Shown here one piece after another: positions 32,039 through 40,906 of a stretch of 44,772 bases of DNA. The stretch covers positions 1 through 44,772 of the forward strand of contig JAJXYT010000162.1 in assembly GCA_021780375.1 (NCBI GenBank), read 5' to 3'. Positions within the stretch are counted from its first letter, which is position 1, and the number at the start of each line of letters is the position of its first letter. This stretch comes from a bacterium (lineage in GTDB: Bacteria; Verrucomicrobiota; Verrucomicrobiia; Limisphaerales; UBA11358). The notes under the pieces were generated by a model. The model worked only from the letters and a program-made list of their open reading frames with translations, searched no databases and was not told the origin of the DNA. A program made the translations under genes and the position numbers.

Positions 32039-32545
32039 TTACTGGCGCTTTTTTCCGCCCGGTTCCTTTTCCTTTTTGCGGAAAAAGTACTGGGTGTCGG
32101 CCACGTTGAGCATCGAAAGGTCGAGACCTTCTTCGGGGGCGCGTTTCCTCGCGATTTTGAGCTGGCGCGCGATGCGTTTGACGGCGGCGGCGGCGTAGTA
32201 TTTGACCACACCCACGCCGGTTTCGGATTTGAAAATCACCACGAGCAGACAATGGTCGTCCACGTTGGTGACAAAGAGGCTGTGGTTTTCGCCCTGCTGG
32301 TAGGTGCTGTTGAAGGTCGTTTCGCTGACCAGGCCGGCGATGGTCTGATTGGCCATGAACGCGCCGGAGGCCAACGCCGCGATGGTCGTCAGGTCAAATT
32401 CTTCCGAGTCGCCCTGGTGCGTGATGAGAAAACCGCCCTTGTCAATGATCAGCGAGACGGTGGCGTCGGCGCTGGCATTGAAGTCACGGAGGGTCTCATC
32501 CAGTTTGTGAATATCCTCCTCGGTGAGTTGAGGGAGAGTAGCCAT
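32039..32545 (-). CDS. Roadblock/LC7-domain protein, MglB-like
   Basis: The 168-residue protein opens with a helix (EEDIHKLDETLRDFNASAD), then the roadblock fold (ATVSLIIDKGGFLITHQGD, LTTIAALASGAFMANQTIAGLV, LFVTNVDDHCLLVVIF) and a lysine-rich tail with KKEKEPGGKKRQ. Roadblock proteins of the MglB type act as GTPase-activating partners of MglA. The gene begins one base after the mglA-like stop, so the two are an operon. The basic tail is unusual and could contact membrane or nucleic acid. Confidence 0.88.
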   Translation of the reverse strand: MATLPQLTEEDIHKLDETLRDFNASADATVSLIIDKGGFLITHQGDSEEFDLTTIAALASGAFMANQTIAGLVSETTFNSTYQQGENHSLFVTNVDDHCLLVVIFKSETGVGVVKYYAAAAVKRIARQLKIARKRAPEEGLDLSMLNVADTQYFFRKKEKEPGGKKRQ

Positions 32546-32546
32546 G

Positions 32547-33161
32547 TCATGCGTACTGTGGAACGCTTTGGTTGATGAATTTGTGCAGCAACAGGCGCGT
32601 AATCATGTTCAGCGTTTCGAACACACCCTCGCACCGATGGGCCGTCGCGGTGAACGACGGCACCTGCACTTCGCGGTTGTTCAGCAGAAATTCCATGTAT
32701 TCCGCCGGGGCGACATTGGGCAGATCACGCTTGTTGTATTGCAGCACATAGGGGATGTCATGAAGGTTGAGTTTGAGCGACTGCAAATTGTCCGTGAGGT
32801 TTTGGAAACTCTCGACGTTTTCGGGCATTTTCTCAAATTGCGAGTCAGCCACGAATACGATGCCGTCCACGCCGCGCAAGACGAGCTGGCGGGTCGTGTT
32901 ATAGATGACCTGGCCGGGCACGGTGTAGAGCTGGAACTTGGTCTTGAACCCGCGGATGGTCATGGCCTCAATCGGCAGGAAGTCGAAGAAGAGCGTGCGG
33001 TCCGAGCTGGTCGCCAGCGAGACGAGCTTGCCTTTGTTGCCGGTGGCGGTCTGGACGTGATCGTGGACTTGAACCAGGTTCGTCGTCTTGCCGCCCATTG
33101 CCGGGCCGTAATAGACGATTTTAACCTGCAGTTCGCGAGTGGCTTGGTTGATGATGGCCAT
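32547..33161 (-). CDS. mglA: MglA-like small Ras-family GTPase
   Basis: A 204-residue GTPase with P-loop G19-P-A-M-G-G-K25-T-T (YYGPAMGGKTTN), switch regions containing FDFLPIEAM and YTVPGQVIYNTTRQLVLRGVDG, and the base-specificity motif YNKRDL. As in Myxococcus MglA the usual DxxGQ of Ras proteins reads TVPGQ. MglA sets cell polarity and drives gliding or type IV pilus motility. ATG 33161 gives the family N-terminus MAIINQATRELQVKIVYYG; the frame extends further upstream but into the next gene. It sits between two roadblock protein genes, tightly spaced. Confidence 0.93.
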   Translation of the reverse strand: MAIINQATRELQVKIVYYGPAMGGKTTNLVQVHDHVQTATGNKGKLVSLATSSDRTLFFDFLPIEAMTIRGFKTKFQLYTVPGQVIYNTTRQLVLRGVDGIVFVADSQFEKMPENVESFQNLTDNLQSLKLNLHDIPYVLQYNKRDLPNVAPAEYMEFLLNNREVQVPSFTATAHRCEGVFETLNMITRLLLHKFINQSVPQYA

Positions 33162-33168
33162 AGGATTA

Positions 33169-34995
33169 TTATTTTTTACGGTCGAGTTCACCGGCCAACT
33201 GGGCCAGCTGCGTGGTCGGCAATTGTTCGCCGGCGCGACCGAACGCGGCGAAATAGACGCCGTGGATGCGGAACACCTTCCACGGCACGTTGCCAACGGT
33301 GAAATTCAAATTGTTCAATTCACCCATCCGCAATTCCTTGGTGCATTGGCTGACGCGGCCGTAAATCTGGGGCAGAAAGGCTGCCAGGGTGTCGGCGTTG
33401 AGGTCGGATGGAATCTGGCTGGCCACCATCAAACCATCCGGCAGCGCCACGAGCGCGCCGGCGACGCCTTTCAGCGCCATCGCCCGCGCGATGACTTCCT
33501 TGGGCGTGGTTTGGCGGCTGCTGAAATCCGTCGCGGGAACCACGGGTGCCGGTGCGCGTCGATATTCCGTTGTGTCCAACTGCGGCGTGTCCAACTGCGG
33601 CATGTCGCTGGTGTCACCCCAGACGTAGTAATTGGAATTGGACTCCGATGATTTGGCGTCCGCCGATTTGGCTGCGAAATGCGTTTCATCCGGCGGCGGC
33701 GCCTGGCCGGGTGGTTCCGGCGTTTCGGCCGGGGATTGTGGTTGCGGAAAACCAAAAAACAAATTCGGAATCTCCGCCGGGAGCGATGCCGACGGATGCG
33801 GCGGGGCCATTTTAGCCGCGCCCCCCCGCCGGGCCAGAAAGAGCGGGGCAATCACTTTCAACGGCAATTCCAATTCCAGACCATCATGAATGGAAACCGC
33901 CGCGGGCGTGGGTTTGGTCCACGAACGCAAATTCCGCCAGGCAAAGATCACGCGCCCGCGTTTGAGCGCGGGCTCCACCAGATTCACCGGCAACGCGACC
34001 TGCGCATTGGCTGAAATCAATTGCGCGATTTCCCTTCGCAGTGTGTCCGGCCAGTTCTCCGAGAGGGCGGCCAGCGGCGCTTGGATCGCCGCGGACTCCG
34101 GTGTGACCGGCGCGGGCTTCGGCGTGAACGGCATCAGCCGTGGCGCGAGCGGTGCTGGCTTGGGCGCGCGCGGCAGGGTTGGCGATGGTGGCTGAATGGG
34201 AAGGCCCGGAATGATGGGCGGCACAGGCAGGCCATTGCCGCTGCCATTGCCATTGCGCGACGGGAGTGGAACCGGGGGCTCGGGTTTGATCGCACGCGGG
34301 ATAAACGCGGGCGGCGGCGGCGCAACGGGCGGCGCGGTTTTGACCGGTGTGCGGGGAGCCGGCGTAGCCATTCGCACTGGCGGTGCGGGAGCCGGGGCGG
34401 GTTTGGTCGGAGTCTTGGAAATGGAGACTCCTTCTCCGCGGCCAGTGAAAGGTCCGGTAATTTCCGCCGGCACTTCGATGTGTTTTTGCGCCGGGTTGCG
34501 AACCAGCGAATTGGAACTCAGCCGCGCCAGCACCTTGCTGAGCGGCAGCACCACAGGAAGTGAATCATATTCCTCGTCAATATTGAACAGGCTGGGCGCG
34601 GCCTGACGCAATTCGCCAAAGGTGATTTTAACGACGCCCGAGGCCAGTTGCGGCATGATTTTTTCGACCGAAATCGAGATGCTGGCGCGGCCCAAGTCGG
34701 TATCAGTCAACGTTAACCGCGCGTGCAGTTGCGGCGGCAGGTTCTCCAGAATTGATTGCAGCGGCAGTTCCAGTTCGCCGGGGTTTTCGGCCGTCCCCGG
34801 TTCGGAGGATGCGGGACGCGCCACCGGTTTTGGCCGGGAGGCGCCAAATTGCGGAATGGGAACGGGTGGTGGAGTTGCGGTTGACGTTACCGGTCGCGGC
34901 GGTTGGCCAGTGTCCGCTCCGGATTCGTTCTCGTCAAAACGTCGCAGCAATTCTCGCAGCAACCCGGCAAATCTTGTTTTTACTCCATTTGGCAT
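33169..34995 (-). CDS. Proline-rich protein with C-terminal roadblock domain
   Basis: About 608 residues. The N-terminal third holds a repeated unit (LELPLQSILENLPPQL, VKITFGELRQAAPSLF, VLPLSKVLARLSSN), then long Pro/Ala linkers (PAPAPAPPVRM, PPPPAFIPRAIKPEPP, QPPSPTLPRAPKPAP), a second copy of the same sort of unit (VALPVNLVEPALKRGRV, LELPLKVIAPLFL), a short tandem repeat (QLDTPQLDTTE) and a C-terminal roadblock domain (KEVIARAMALKGVAGALVALPDGLMV). The build suggests a flexible scaffold that presents the roadblock domain to the MglA-like GTPase encoded 7 bases downstream. Start is ATG 34995, or ATG 35025. Confidence 0.8.
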   Translation of the reverse strand: MPNGVKTRFAGLLRELLRRFDENESGADTGQPPRPVTSTATPPPVPIPQFGASRPKPVARPASSEPGTAENPGELELPLQSILENLPPQLHARLTLTDTDLGRASISISVEKIMPQLASGVVKITFGELRQAAPSLFNIDEEYDSLPVVLPLSKVLARLSSNSLVRNPAQKHIEVPAEITGPFTGRGEGVSISKTPTKPAPAPAPPVRMATPAPRTPVKTAPPVAPPPPAFIPRAIKPEPPVPLPSRNGNGSGNGLPVPPIIPGLPIQPPSPTLPRAPKPAPLAPRLMPFTPKPAPVTPESAAIQAPLAALSENWPDTLRREIAQLISANAQVALPVNLVEPALKRGRVIFAWRNLRSWTKPTPAAVSIHDGLELELPLKVIAPLFLARRGGAAKMAPPHPSASLPAEIPNLFFGFPQPQSPAETPEPPGQAPPPDETHFAAKSADAKSSESNSNYYVWGDTSDMPQLDTPQLDTTEYRRAPAPVVPATDFSSRQTTPKEVIARAMALKGVAGALVALPDGLMVASQIPSDLNADTLAAFLPQIYGRVSQCTKELRMGELNNLNFTVGNVPWKVFRIHGVYFAAFGRAGEQLPTTQLAQLAGELDRKK

Positions 34996-35285
34996 CGCAC
35001 ACAGCTTTTTCCGCAGACTATGCATCCGCAGGTTGGCACAGACTCAGCAGGAAGCGCGCCACGGACGCATCGGAAACATCCACCGAACCCCAGGCCGCCG
35101 CCCGGCAGCGAGCCGGCGGGAAGTTGTCTCAGCGTTGGACTGGTTGTCCACAAAGTGACGGTGGATTATTGCTCCGCCCCGCGGGATTCGGAACGACAAC
35201 TGCTTCTTTCCGGTCGTTGGCGGCTAAAATGCTTTGGCCTTGCATTCACGGCCACCTGCATTAGCCGTTACAGTTGTCGAATGGA

Positions 35286-36356
35286 ATGGAATCGCACCAC
35301 AAAATCCTGATTTTGGACGATGAGACCGCCTGGTTGGAGGTAAATCGCGAAATATTGACGCGGCTTCCCAGCAAACCCGAGACTCGCGCGGTCAACACCG
35401 GGGCACGCGCCGTCGCCCTGTTGGACGCCGAGCCGTTCCGCCTGTTGATTTGCGATTTGAAGATGCCCAAAATGGACGGCTTGCAGGTGCTTTCGATTGT
35501 CCGCCGCCGGTTTCCGGAATTGCGCACGGTGGTGTTGACGGCGTTGGAAGACGAGGAGTTCCGCTCCCGGGCTTACGCGTTGGGCGTGGATTTGTTCTGG
35601 CTGAAAACCGATATTCAACAAAACCCGCAAATGTTTCTGGACTGTGTTGAGTCCTTGTTGGGGCGCGACATGGAAACGGGTTTTCGCGGCATCCAAAGTA
35701 AAAGTCTCATGGACATCATTCAGATGGAGTGCCTGTCCCGCAGTTCCACCGTGTTGCGCATCACCCGCGGCCCGCTGGTGGCCAAATTGTGGATTCAAGA
35801 GGGAGAACTGATTGATGCCGAAGCCGAAGGTGCGCGTGGTGAGGCGGCGTTCCGGAGGATTCTGGCCTGGAAATCCGGCACGTTCGAAAATTTGTCCGCC
35901 GAACCGAAGCGCGAGCGCACCATCTTCAAATCGGTCAATGCCCTGCTGCTCGAATCCGCGCAGAACATGGACGAAGCCGCCAACCCCACGGGGCCCGATT
36001 CGATTGAGGAGGCCGATCATCGCAAGACCATCTGGAAACTTGCCCTGGTGGCGCGGGAAGGCGCTGAATTTGTGGTCGCCTCTTCCGCCGAGCGCCAGAA
36101 TGAGGTGGATGCGTGGGGGACACAAAACGCCGGACAACTCGCCGCCTGGACGCGGCGGGTCGCCGAAGTGGCCAAACGGCTGAGTGACCGGCTCGAAGCC
36201 GGCCCCTTGCTGTATGTCGTCGGCAACAGTGTGGAACGGCAAGTGCTTTTGTTGCCGGGCGGCGAAAAATCCTATCTGGTCGCCTGGCCGCCAGACGCGC
36301 CCGCCGACCAACTGTTTGAAAAAACCAAGAAACTTGTTGCCTCATGGGATTCCTGA
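35286..36356 (+). CDS. Response regulator with receiver and DUF4388 domain
   Basis: A 356-residue protein. The receiver (residues 5-125) has the acidic pocket ILILDDE, the phospho-acceptor in LLICDLKMPKMDG, the Thr in VVLTALEDEE and the Lys in LFWLKTD. A DUF4388 domain follows (SLMDIIQMECLSRSSTVLRI, GELIDAEAEGARGEAAF), then a C-terminal unit of about 110 residues with an unassigned alpha/beta pattern. DUF4388 is often attached to receivers in myxobacteria and relatives. It is divergent from the MglA/roadblock operon. ATG 35286 is chosen; the upstream in-frame TTG 35274 would add four residues. No sensor kinase is nearby. The truncated gene at 331 is a paralogue. Confidence 0.88.
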   Translation: MESHHKILILDDETAWLEVNREILTRLPSKPETRAVNTGARAVALLDAEPFRLLICDLKMPKMDGLQVLSIVRRRFPELRTVVLTALEDEEFRSRAYALGVDLFWLKTDIQQNPQMFLDCVESLLGRDMETGFRGIQSKSLMDIIQMECLSRSSTVLRITRGPLVAKLWIQEGELIDAEAEGARGEAAFRRILAWKSGTFENLSAEPKRERTIFKSVNALLLESAQNMDEAANPTGPDSIEEADHRKTIWKLALVAREGAEFVVASSAERQNEVDAWGTQNAGQLAAWTRRVAEVAKRLSDRLEAGPLLYVVGNSVERQVLLLPGGEKSYLVAWPPDAPADQLFEKTKKLVASWDS

Positions 36357-36661
36357 CACGATTTTTTAAGGGTCATGCGGCGGTCCAGCAACTGCCGGCC
36401 GGCAGCCTGACCGTGAACCGCGACGGCCAGGTGGTCACCTCCACCATCGCGTCCGGCTATCCGCAGGGGCTGTTGCGCGACATCGTGCGTGATGTCATGC
36501 TCCTGTTTCGCCAGGCGCGCGAGGCGCAAATGCCGCTGGCGGAATTCAGCATCCATTTCGCCAGCCTGCGCATTACCGCCCGCGAGATGCGCGGTGGCGC
36601 CGTAATATTCCTTTCACCGCAAACCGTGCCGACCACCCCCAGTCAACCCGACCGCCTATGA
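36344..36661 (+). CDS. Hypothetical small protein in the response-regulator operon
   Basis: A 105-residue protein starting inside the end of the response-regulator gene (13-base overlap) and ending with a 4-base overlap with the next. It has MGFLTRFFKGH at the N-terminus, SGYPQGLLRDIVRDVMLLFRQAREA as a central helix and FSIHFASLRITAREMRGGAVIFL as a C-terminal strand-helix unit, which vaguely recalls a roadblock-type fold. No family was recognised. Tight coupling implies a part in the same signalling module. Confidence 0.75.
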   Translation: MGFLTRFFKGHAAVQQLPAGSLTVNRDGQVVTSTIASGYPQGLLRDIVRDVMLLFRQAREAQMPLAEFSIHFASLRITAREMRGGAVIFLSPQTVPTTPSQPDRL

Positions 36662-37050
36662 CCACCAAAGAACTTACCCAGTTGGTCGCCCAGATCGAAA
36701 CTCACATCGAATGCTGGAAACAGTTCAACCATTTCGTGAACATCGCCCGCGCCAAAAAGTTCGGGCCGCCCGACGAGAATCATTTTCTCGAACTCAAGAG
36801 CATCATCGTGCAGGAGTTGGAGATGATTTACGCCGCCCTCGAAATCACCACGCCGGCCAAGGAAGAAATTCATGCCCTCATCGGCAACGCCCCGTCGCTC
36901 CGCTACCTGGGCGAGATGAGTGAAGGTTCCCTGCGCGGCATCGAAAGCCAGTGGCACAAAATCTACATCGGCTGGCATTCCATCCTCGGCCAGCTCAAGG
37001 TCAAACAGCGCGCGGAGGAGGCCAGGTCGTTCTTTAGCTGGAAAAAGTAA
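36658..37050 (+). CDS. Hypothetical helical protein in the response-regulator operon
   Basis: A 130-residue, mostly helical protein (MTTKELTQLVAQIETHIECW, ELKSIIVQELEMIYAALEI, RGIESQWHKIYIGWHSILGQ) with a lysine-rich end. Its ATG overlaps the preceding stop (ATGA). The amphipathic helices could form a bundle or coiled-coil that docks on a partner. No family was recognised. It is the last gene before UppP, which follows after 57 bases and seems to be a separate unit. Confidence 0.75.
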   Translation: MTTKELTQLVAQIETHIECWKQFNHFVNIARAKKFGPPDENHFLELKSIIVQELEMIYAALEITTPAKEEIHALIGNAPSLRYLGEMSEGSLRGIESQWHKIYIGWHSILGQLKVKQRAEEARSFFSWKK

Positions 37051-37107
37051 ACCGCCCGCTCATTTCTTCCTTGCCCGGCACGCCGGTTTCGTGTCTAACC
37101 ACGCGCC

Positions 37108-37899
37108 ATGCCTGACTGGATCGCCATTGTCATCCTGGGAATCATCGAGGGAATCACCGAATTTATTCCCGTTTCCTCCACCGGCCATTTGCTCATCGCC
37201 GAGCACTGGCTTCCGCGCCAGAGCGACCTTTTCAACGTCGTCATCCAATGCGGCGCGGTCATCGCCGTGCTGCCGCTGTTTCCGCAGCGGCTCCACAAAT
37301 TCATTTTCGAGTGGCGCGACCGGGAAACGCAGAATTACGCGCTGAAAATCTTCGTCGCCTTTTTCATCACCGGGGTCGGGGGGCTGATTCTGGAAAAGGA
37401 GGGATTCAAACTGCCGGAACAGCTCGCCCCCATCGCGTGGGCCTGGCTCGTCGGCGGCATCGGCTTTGTTGCCGTTGAATGGTGGTTGCGCGGAAAGAAA
37501 CTGAGCGATGAAATCACCTGGTCGGTCGTCATCGCCGTCGGCGTCGGCCAGTTGATTGCCGCGGTATTCCCCGGCACGTCGCGGTCCGGCTCGACCATTC
37601 TGCTGTGCCTGCTGCTCGGGCTGAACCGCCCGGCCGCCACGGAATTTTCCTTCCTCGTCGGCGTCCCGACCATGCTCGCGGCGGGTGGTTCAGAGATATT
37701 CAAACAGTTGCGCCATCCGGTGCCGGGCGCGCCGCCGGAAAATTGGGGCATGGTACTGCTGGGGTTCCTGGTGGCCGCCGCCGTCTCTTTCGTCGCGGTG
37801 GGATGGCTGCTGCGCTACATCCAGACGCATACCTTCACCGCATTCGGCTGGTATCGCATCGCGCTGGCCATTGTGACATTTGTCTTCTTTATGCGCTGA
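37108..37899 (+). CDS. uppP: Undecaprenyl-diphosphatase UppP (BacA)
   Basis: The 263-residue inner-membrane protein recycles undecaprenyl pyrophosphate for cell wall synthesis. The two active-site motifs are present: EGITEFIPVSSTGHL near the N-terminus and PGTSRSGST in the middle, with about eight membrane segments around them. Length is normal for the family. It is followed by a palindromic repeat and a convergent LysM-protein gene, which is another envelope-related product but on the opposite strand. Confidence 0.95.
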   Translation: MPDWIAIVILGIIEGITEFIPVSSTGHLLIAEHWLPRQSDLFNVVIQCGAVIAVLPLFPQRLHKFIFEWRDRETQNYALKIFVAFFITGVGGLILEKEGFKLPEQLAPIAWAWLVGGIGFVAVEWWLRGKKLSDEITWSVVIAVGVGQLIAAVFPGTSRSGSTILLCLLLGLNRPAATEFSFLVGVPTMLAAGGSEIFKQLRHPVPGAPPENWGMVLLGFLVAAAVSFVAVGWLLRYIQTHTFTAFGWYRIALAIVTFVFFMR

Positions 37900-37911
37900 A
37901 AAACACCTCGA

Positions 37912-37970
37912 AGGGACGAGTTATACGAGTCCCACTTCAATTTAATTTGGGACGCGTGTAACTCATCCCT
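37912..37970. repeat. Palindromic repeat between uppP and the LysM gene
   Basis: Arms 37912-37934 and 37948-37970 match as inverted copies at 20 of 23 positions around a 13-base AT-rich loop. The left arm resembles that at 4970 (18 of 23 positions). Lying between convergent genes it could end transcription from both sides, as well as being a dispersed repeat. Confidence 0.8.
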
Positions 37971-37979
37971 CCGGAAAAA

Positions 37980-38582
37980 TCATTGCCTCGGCGCGGGAAT
38001 GAAAATTTTCTGTCCCACCTTCATGTTTTTTGCGTCCAACCCCGGATTCGCCTTCAAAATCTGGTCCGTCGTCACCTTGACGCCCTGCGCGCGGTAGGCC
38101 TTGGCAATGGCGACAAGCGTGTCCCCGCGCTGGACGGTGTAATCATAGCCGTTTTGCGGGCCGCTGGGGCTGGCGGTGGGATGGCTCCGCGTCGGCGTTG
38201 GCGTTATGTCCGGTGTTATGTCCGGTGACGATCGGTGGCTGGAGGATGAAGTGCCCAGCGATCTTTCGAGCCGTTCCAGTTCCTTCAAAACCCGGTCGTT
38301 GTCTGCCTGCCGTTTCTTGTCAATTTCCTGCACCTGTTCGGCGAGCTTCTTCAAATCATCCGGATTTACCGAATTGGCGGCGGGCTGGTTCAACTGGCCT
38401 TGCAGGTCGCTGATTTCCTTTTCCAGCGCCTCGATGTGTTTCTCCTGTGCGACTTGTGCGGCCTCCATGTCCTGAATCTGGCCACTGAGCTTGTCAATCT
38501 GCTGCTGCGTCGGGCTTTCCTGCGCCCGGGCCGCCGCCAGGGAGAAGCTGAGCATCAAAAAGCCGACTAGAAATCGTTTCAT
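37980..38582 (-). CDS. Secreted coiled-coil protein with C-terminal LysM domain
   Basis: A 200-residue protein with a signal peptide (MKRFLVGFLMLSFSLAAARA), a coiled-coil of about 80 residues (IDKLSGQIQDMEAAQVAQEK, then EKEISDLQGQLNQ and LAEQVQEIDKKRQADND), a Ser/Pro/Thr linker with a short tandem (PDITPDITPTPT), and a LysM domain (YTVQRGDTLVAIAKAYR to VGQKIFIPAP). LysM binds peptidoglycan, so the protein probably sits in the periplasm attached to the wall. The coiled-coil suggests oligomers. Confidence 0.92.
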   Translation of the reverse strand: MKRFLVGFLMLSFSLAAARAQESPTQQQIDKLSGQIQDMEAAQVAQEKHIEALEKEISDLQGQLNQPAANSVNPDDLKKLAEQVQEIDKKRQADNDRVLKELERLERSLGTSSSSHRSSPDITPDITPTPTRSHPTASPSGPQNGYDYTVQRGDTLVAIAKAYRAQGVKVTTDQILKANPGLDAKNMKVGQKIFIPAPRQ

Positions 38583-38737
38583 GCGCCGACAATAATCCGT
38601 TGCCCGCCCGCGTCAAGCCGAAGCGCAAGCTCAACCTGAGAAATACGGCGAGAATTTGCAGTCTCTCCAAGTATTGCGCCTTGTCGAAACGGCGAAAGTA
38701 TATTCCACGGGAGGGTGTTCTCTCCTCTACCAACCCG

Positions 38738-39368
38738 CTATCCCAGAATTCTAACTTTCCAGAAGGCAGCCAGCGCCAGAACGGCTACGGCTAATATCAT
38801 CAACGGTGAAGGCTCGGGGACTACGACAGTGAAATTAGCGGTGAACCCCAAATCTCCAACATCACCCCAAGTGCTCCATGGCTGCGTGGTCAATAATCCA
38901 CTGTTTAACCACACAAGCCCGCCATTGCCATCCACGTCCGCAGGTATTGGCGTATACCTGACTACCTCCTCAAACTCTGCTGGAAGCGTTGAACTTCCTG
39001 CGACCGTGACGGCCATTACATAATGCCCCCCCGGAACAAGAGCAACAACTCCTCCTGTGTTGACCGTCATTGGTTTCCACGTAGTACTGCCAGCGCTGAA
39101 TGTGAATGGCGAACCTATGGATATGGGCATACCCACAGCTCCTCCACCGGCTCCAGTCATGTTGCCGGACCAGTCGTAAACTATACCTTCAATAGTTGCG
39201 ACACAGTCTCCATTCGCGGGATATCCTCGTGCATAGAAACTGAAATGATTTAATAGAACACTGCTACATTGGGGTGCCACGAAAGTCTCCCCTACTGTCG
39301 ATGCTGCCGGAGCGTCTCCGAGCCCTGCAAACACACCTTGGTCTATGCTCCAATCTGATGAATTGGGG
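38738..39368 (-). pseudogene. PEP-CTERM protein remnant, 5'-truncated and frameshifted
   Basis: The frame from GTG 39334 encodes a strand-rich extracellular-type domain and ends with a PEP-CTERM sorting signal (VPEPSPLMILAV, hydrophobic stretch, KVRILG), the tag processed by the exosortase system. There is no signal peptide. Just upstream, in a different frame, sits NSSDWSIDQG, which would naturally continue into FAGLGDAP if one base were restored, and a stop lies before it. So one frameshift and loss of the 5' end are likely. Codon use and GC are lower than those of the neighbours, suggesting an acquired gene. Confidence 0.65.
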
Positions 39369-39464
39369 ATTTTGTGTCAGGTAAATTTAATGCATGCAGT
39401 AACCAGAAAATATGGGACCGACCAGAGCGCCGAATTTTCTTCGCGCCCTTTGCGCGACCAAACT

Positions 39465-40778
39465 TCACGCCAGTTTTCCGTAACGCCGGATTTCCGGCCA
39501 GAGCCACGCCACCGCGAGGACGACGAGGATGGTGCCGATGCCGCCGGACACGACGGAGATGATTGAGCCGGTGGCATTGGTGTGGCCCATCGCCGCGCCG
39601 AACAGGTAGGCGACCGCGCAGGACTCAACGTCTCCCAGTTGGTTTGACGTGCCGATGAACAGGCTGTTGATGGCGGACACGCGCCCGCGTTTCTCGTCCG
39701 GCGTGAGCAGTTGCACCAGCGAATGTCGCACCACGACGCTAATGTTGTCCACGGCCCCGCAAATCACCAGCATCACGAACGAAAACCAAAACCATTTGGA
39801 AAGCCCAAAGGCAATGGTGGCAACGCCGAACGCCACTACCGCCCACAGCATGGCGCGTCCCGCCTTTTGCAGCGGCGGGCGATGCGTCAAAAGGAACATG
39901 CAAATGACCGCGCCAATGGGCATGGCCGCGACCAGCAAGCCCAGACCACCCGGCCCGGCCCGCAGGATGTTTTGGGCGTAAATCGGCAGCAGCGAGGTCG
40001 CCCCGCCCAGAAACACCGCGAACATGTCGAGCGAGATCGTGCCGAAAATGATTTTGTTCGCGAACACGAACTTGATTCCCTCGGCGAGATTTCCCACCGA
40101 AATTTTTTGCCGGACAGCCACCGTGTGCTCGCGGCGGATGGACAGCATCAGGCCGAAACAGATCAAGGACGCCAGCACGTTGGCCGCATAAACCCAGGCG
40201 GCGGGATGCGTCGAATGCTGGTGAAACAGCCAGGCGACCAGCACGCCGCCCAGCGCCGGGCCGAGCACCGACGAGAGCTGGAACGTGCCGCTGTTGAACG
40301 TGACCGCGCGGGCGAATTGCCGGCGCGGCACCAGGTGCGGCAGAAAAGCCGCGCTGGCCGGCCAGAGGAACGTCCGCGCCGCGCCAATCACAAAGAGGCA
40401 GAGATACATCCAGCCGACCGGCGCCTGCCGCGCGGAGATGACCGTGAGGCCCAGACTGGCTACGGCCAGCACCAGTGTCGCCAGCAAAATGATGCGTTTG
40501 CGGTTGAAATTGTCCGCGACGTGGCCAGCGGGCAGCGTGCAGCCGACCATGGGAATCATTTGCGCCAGTCCCACCAGCCCCAGCGCCAGTGCCGAGCCGG
40601 TCCGGTGGTAGAGCTCCCAGCCGATGGCGTAACTGAGCATGTTCTGGCCGAGCGAGGCGGCGAACCGCCCGATGAGATAAAGCGTAAAATCCCGATTCCG
40701 GAAGAGCGCATACGGACCGTCGCCGGCGGCACCCGGCGGCGGCGAGGCCAGATCATCTGACGCTTCGACGTTGTTCAT
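39465..40778 (-). CDS. MFS transporter, EntS-like (DHA3 type)
   Basis: A 437-residue protein with about 12 membrane segments. The pattern [24 protein letters not shown] at the start, [18 protein letters not shown] after helix 2 and [31 protein letters not shown]-like block in the second half match the EntS/macrolide-efflux DHA3 group of exporters. The final conserved Gly reads Cys here (DVESCAVA). Substrate unknown. Its 3' end faces the PEP-CTERM remnant; its 5' end is divergent from the small membrane protein gene at 40907. Confidence 0.88.
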   Translation of the reverse strand: [437 protein letters not shown]

Positions 40779-40906
40779 GAACGAGAAACCGCGCAGAACT
40801 TAATCGAAAATCGCCGCAGGTCGAGTTGTTTGGAATTCACGATGTCGGTGGAGTCATGACCTTATCTCGTTTGCGGTGGTACCGGACCGCCGCTACAATG
40901 CATTGC

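Noticed and set aside
34200-34700. Short repeated CCG/GGC-rich units in the scaffold gene as a possible CRISPR or satellite array
   Set aside because: The periodicity comes from Pro/Ala codons of the linker; no regular repeat-spacer structure is present.
39711-40760. A 349-codon plus-strand frame opposite the EntS-like transporter
   Set aside because: It is antisense to a clear 12-segment membrane transporter and has Arg/His/Gln-rich composition without motifs.
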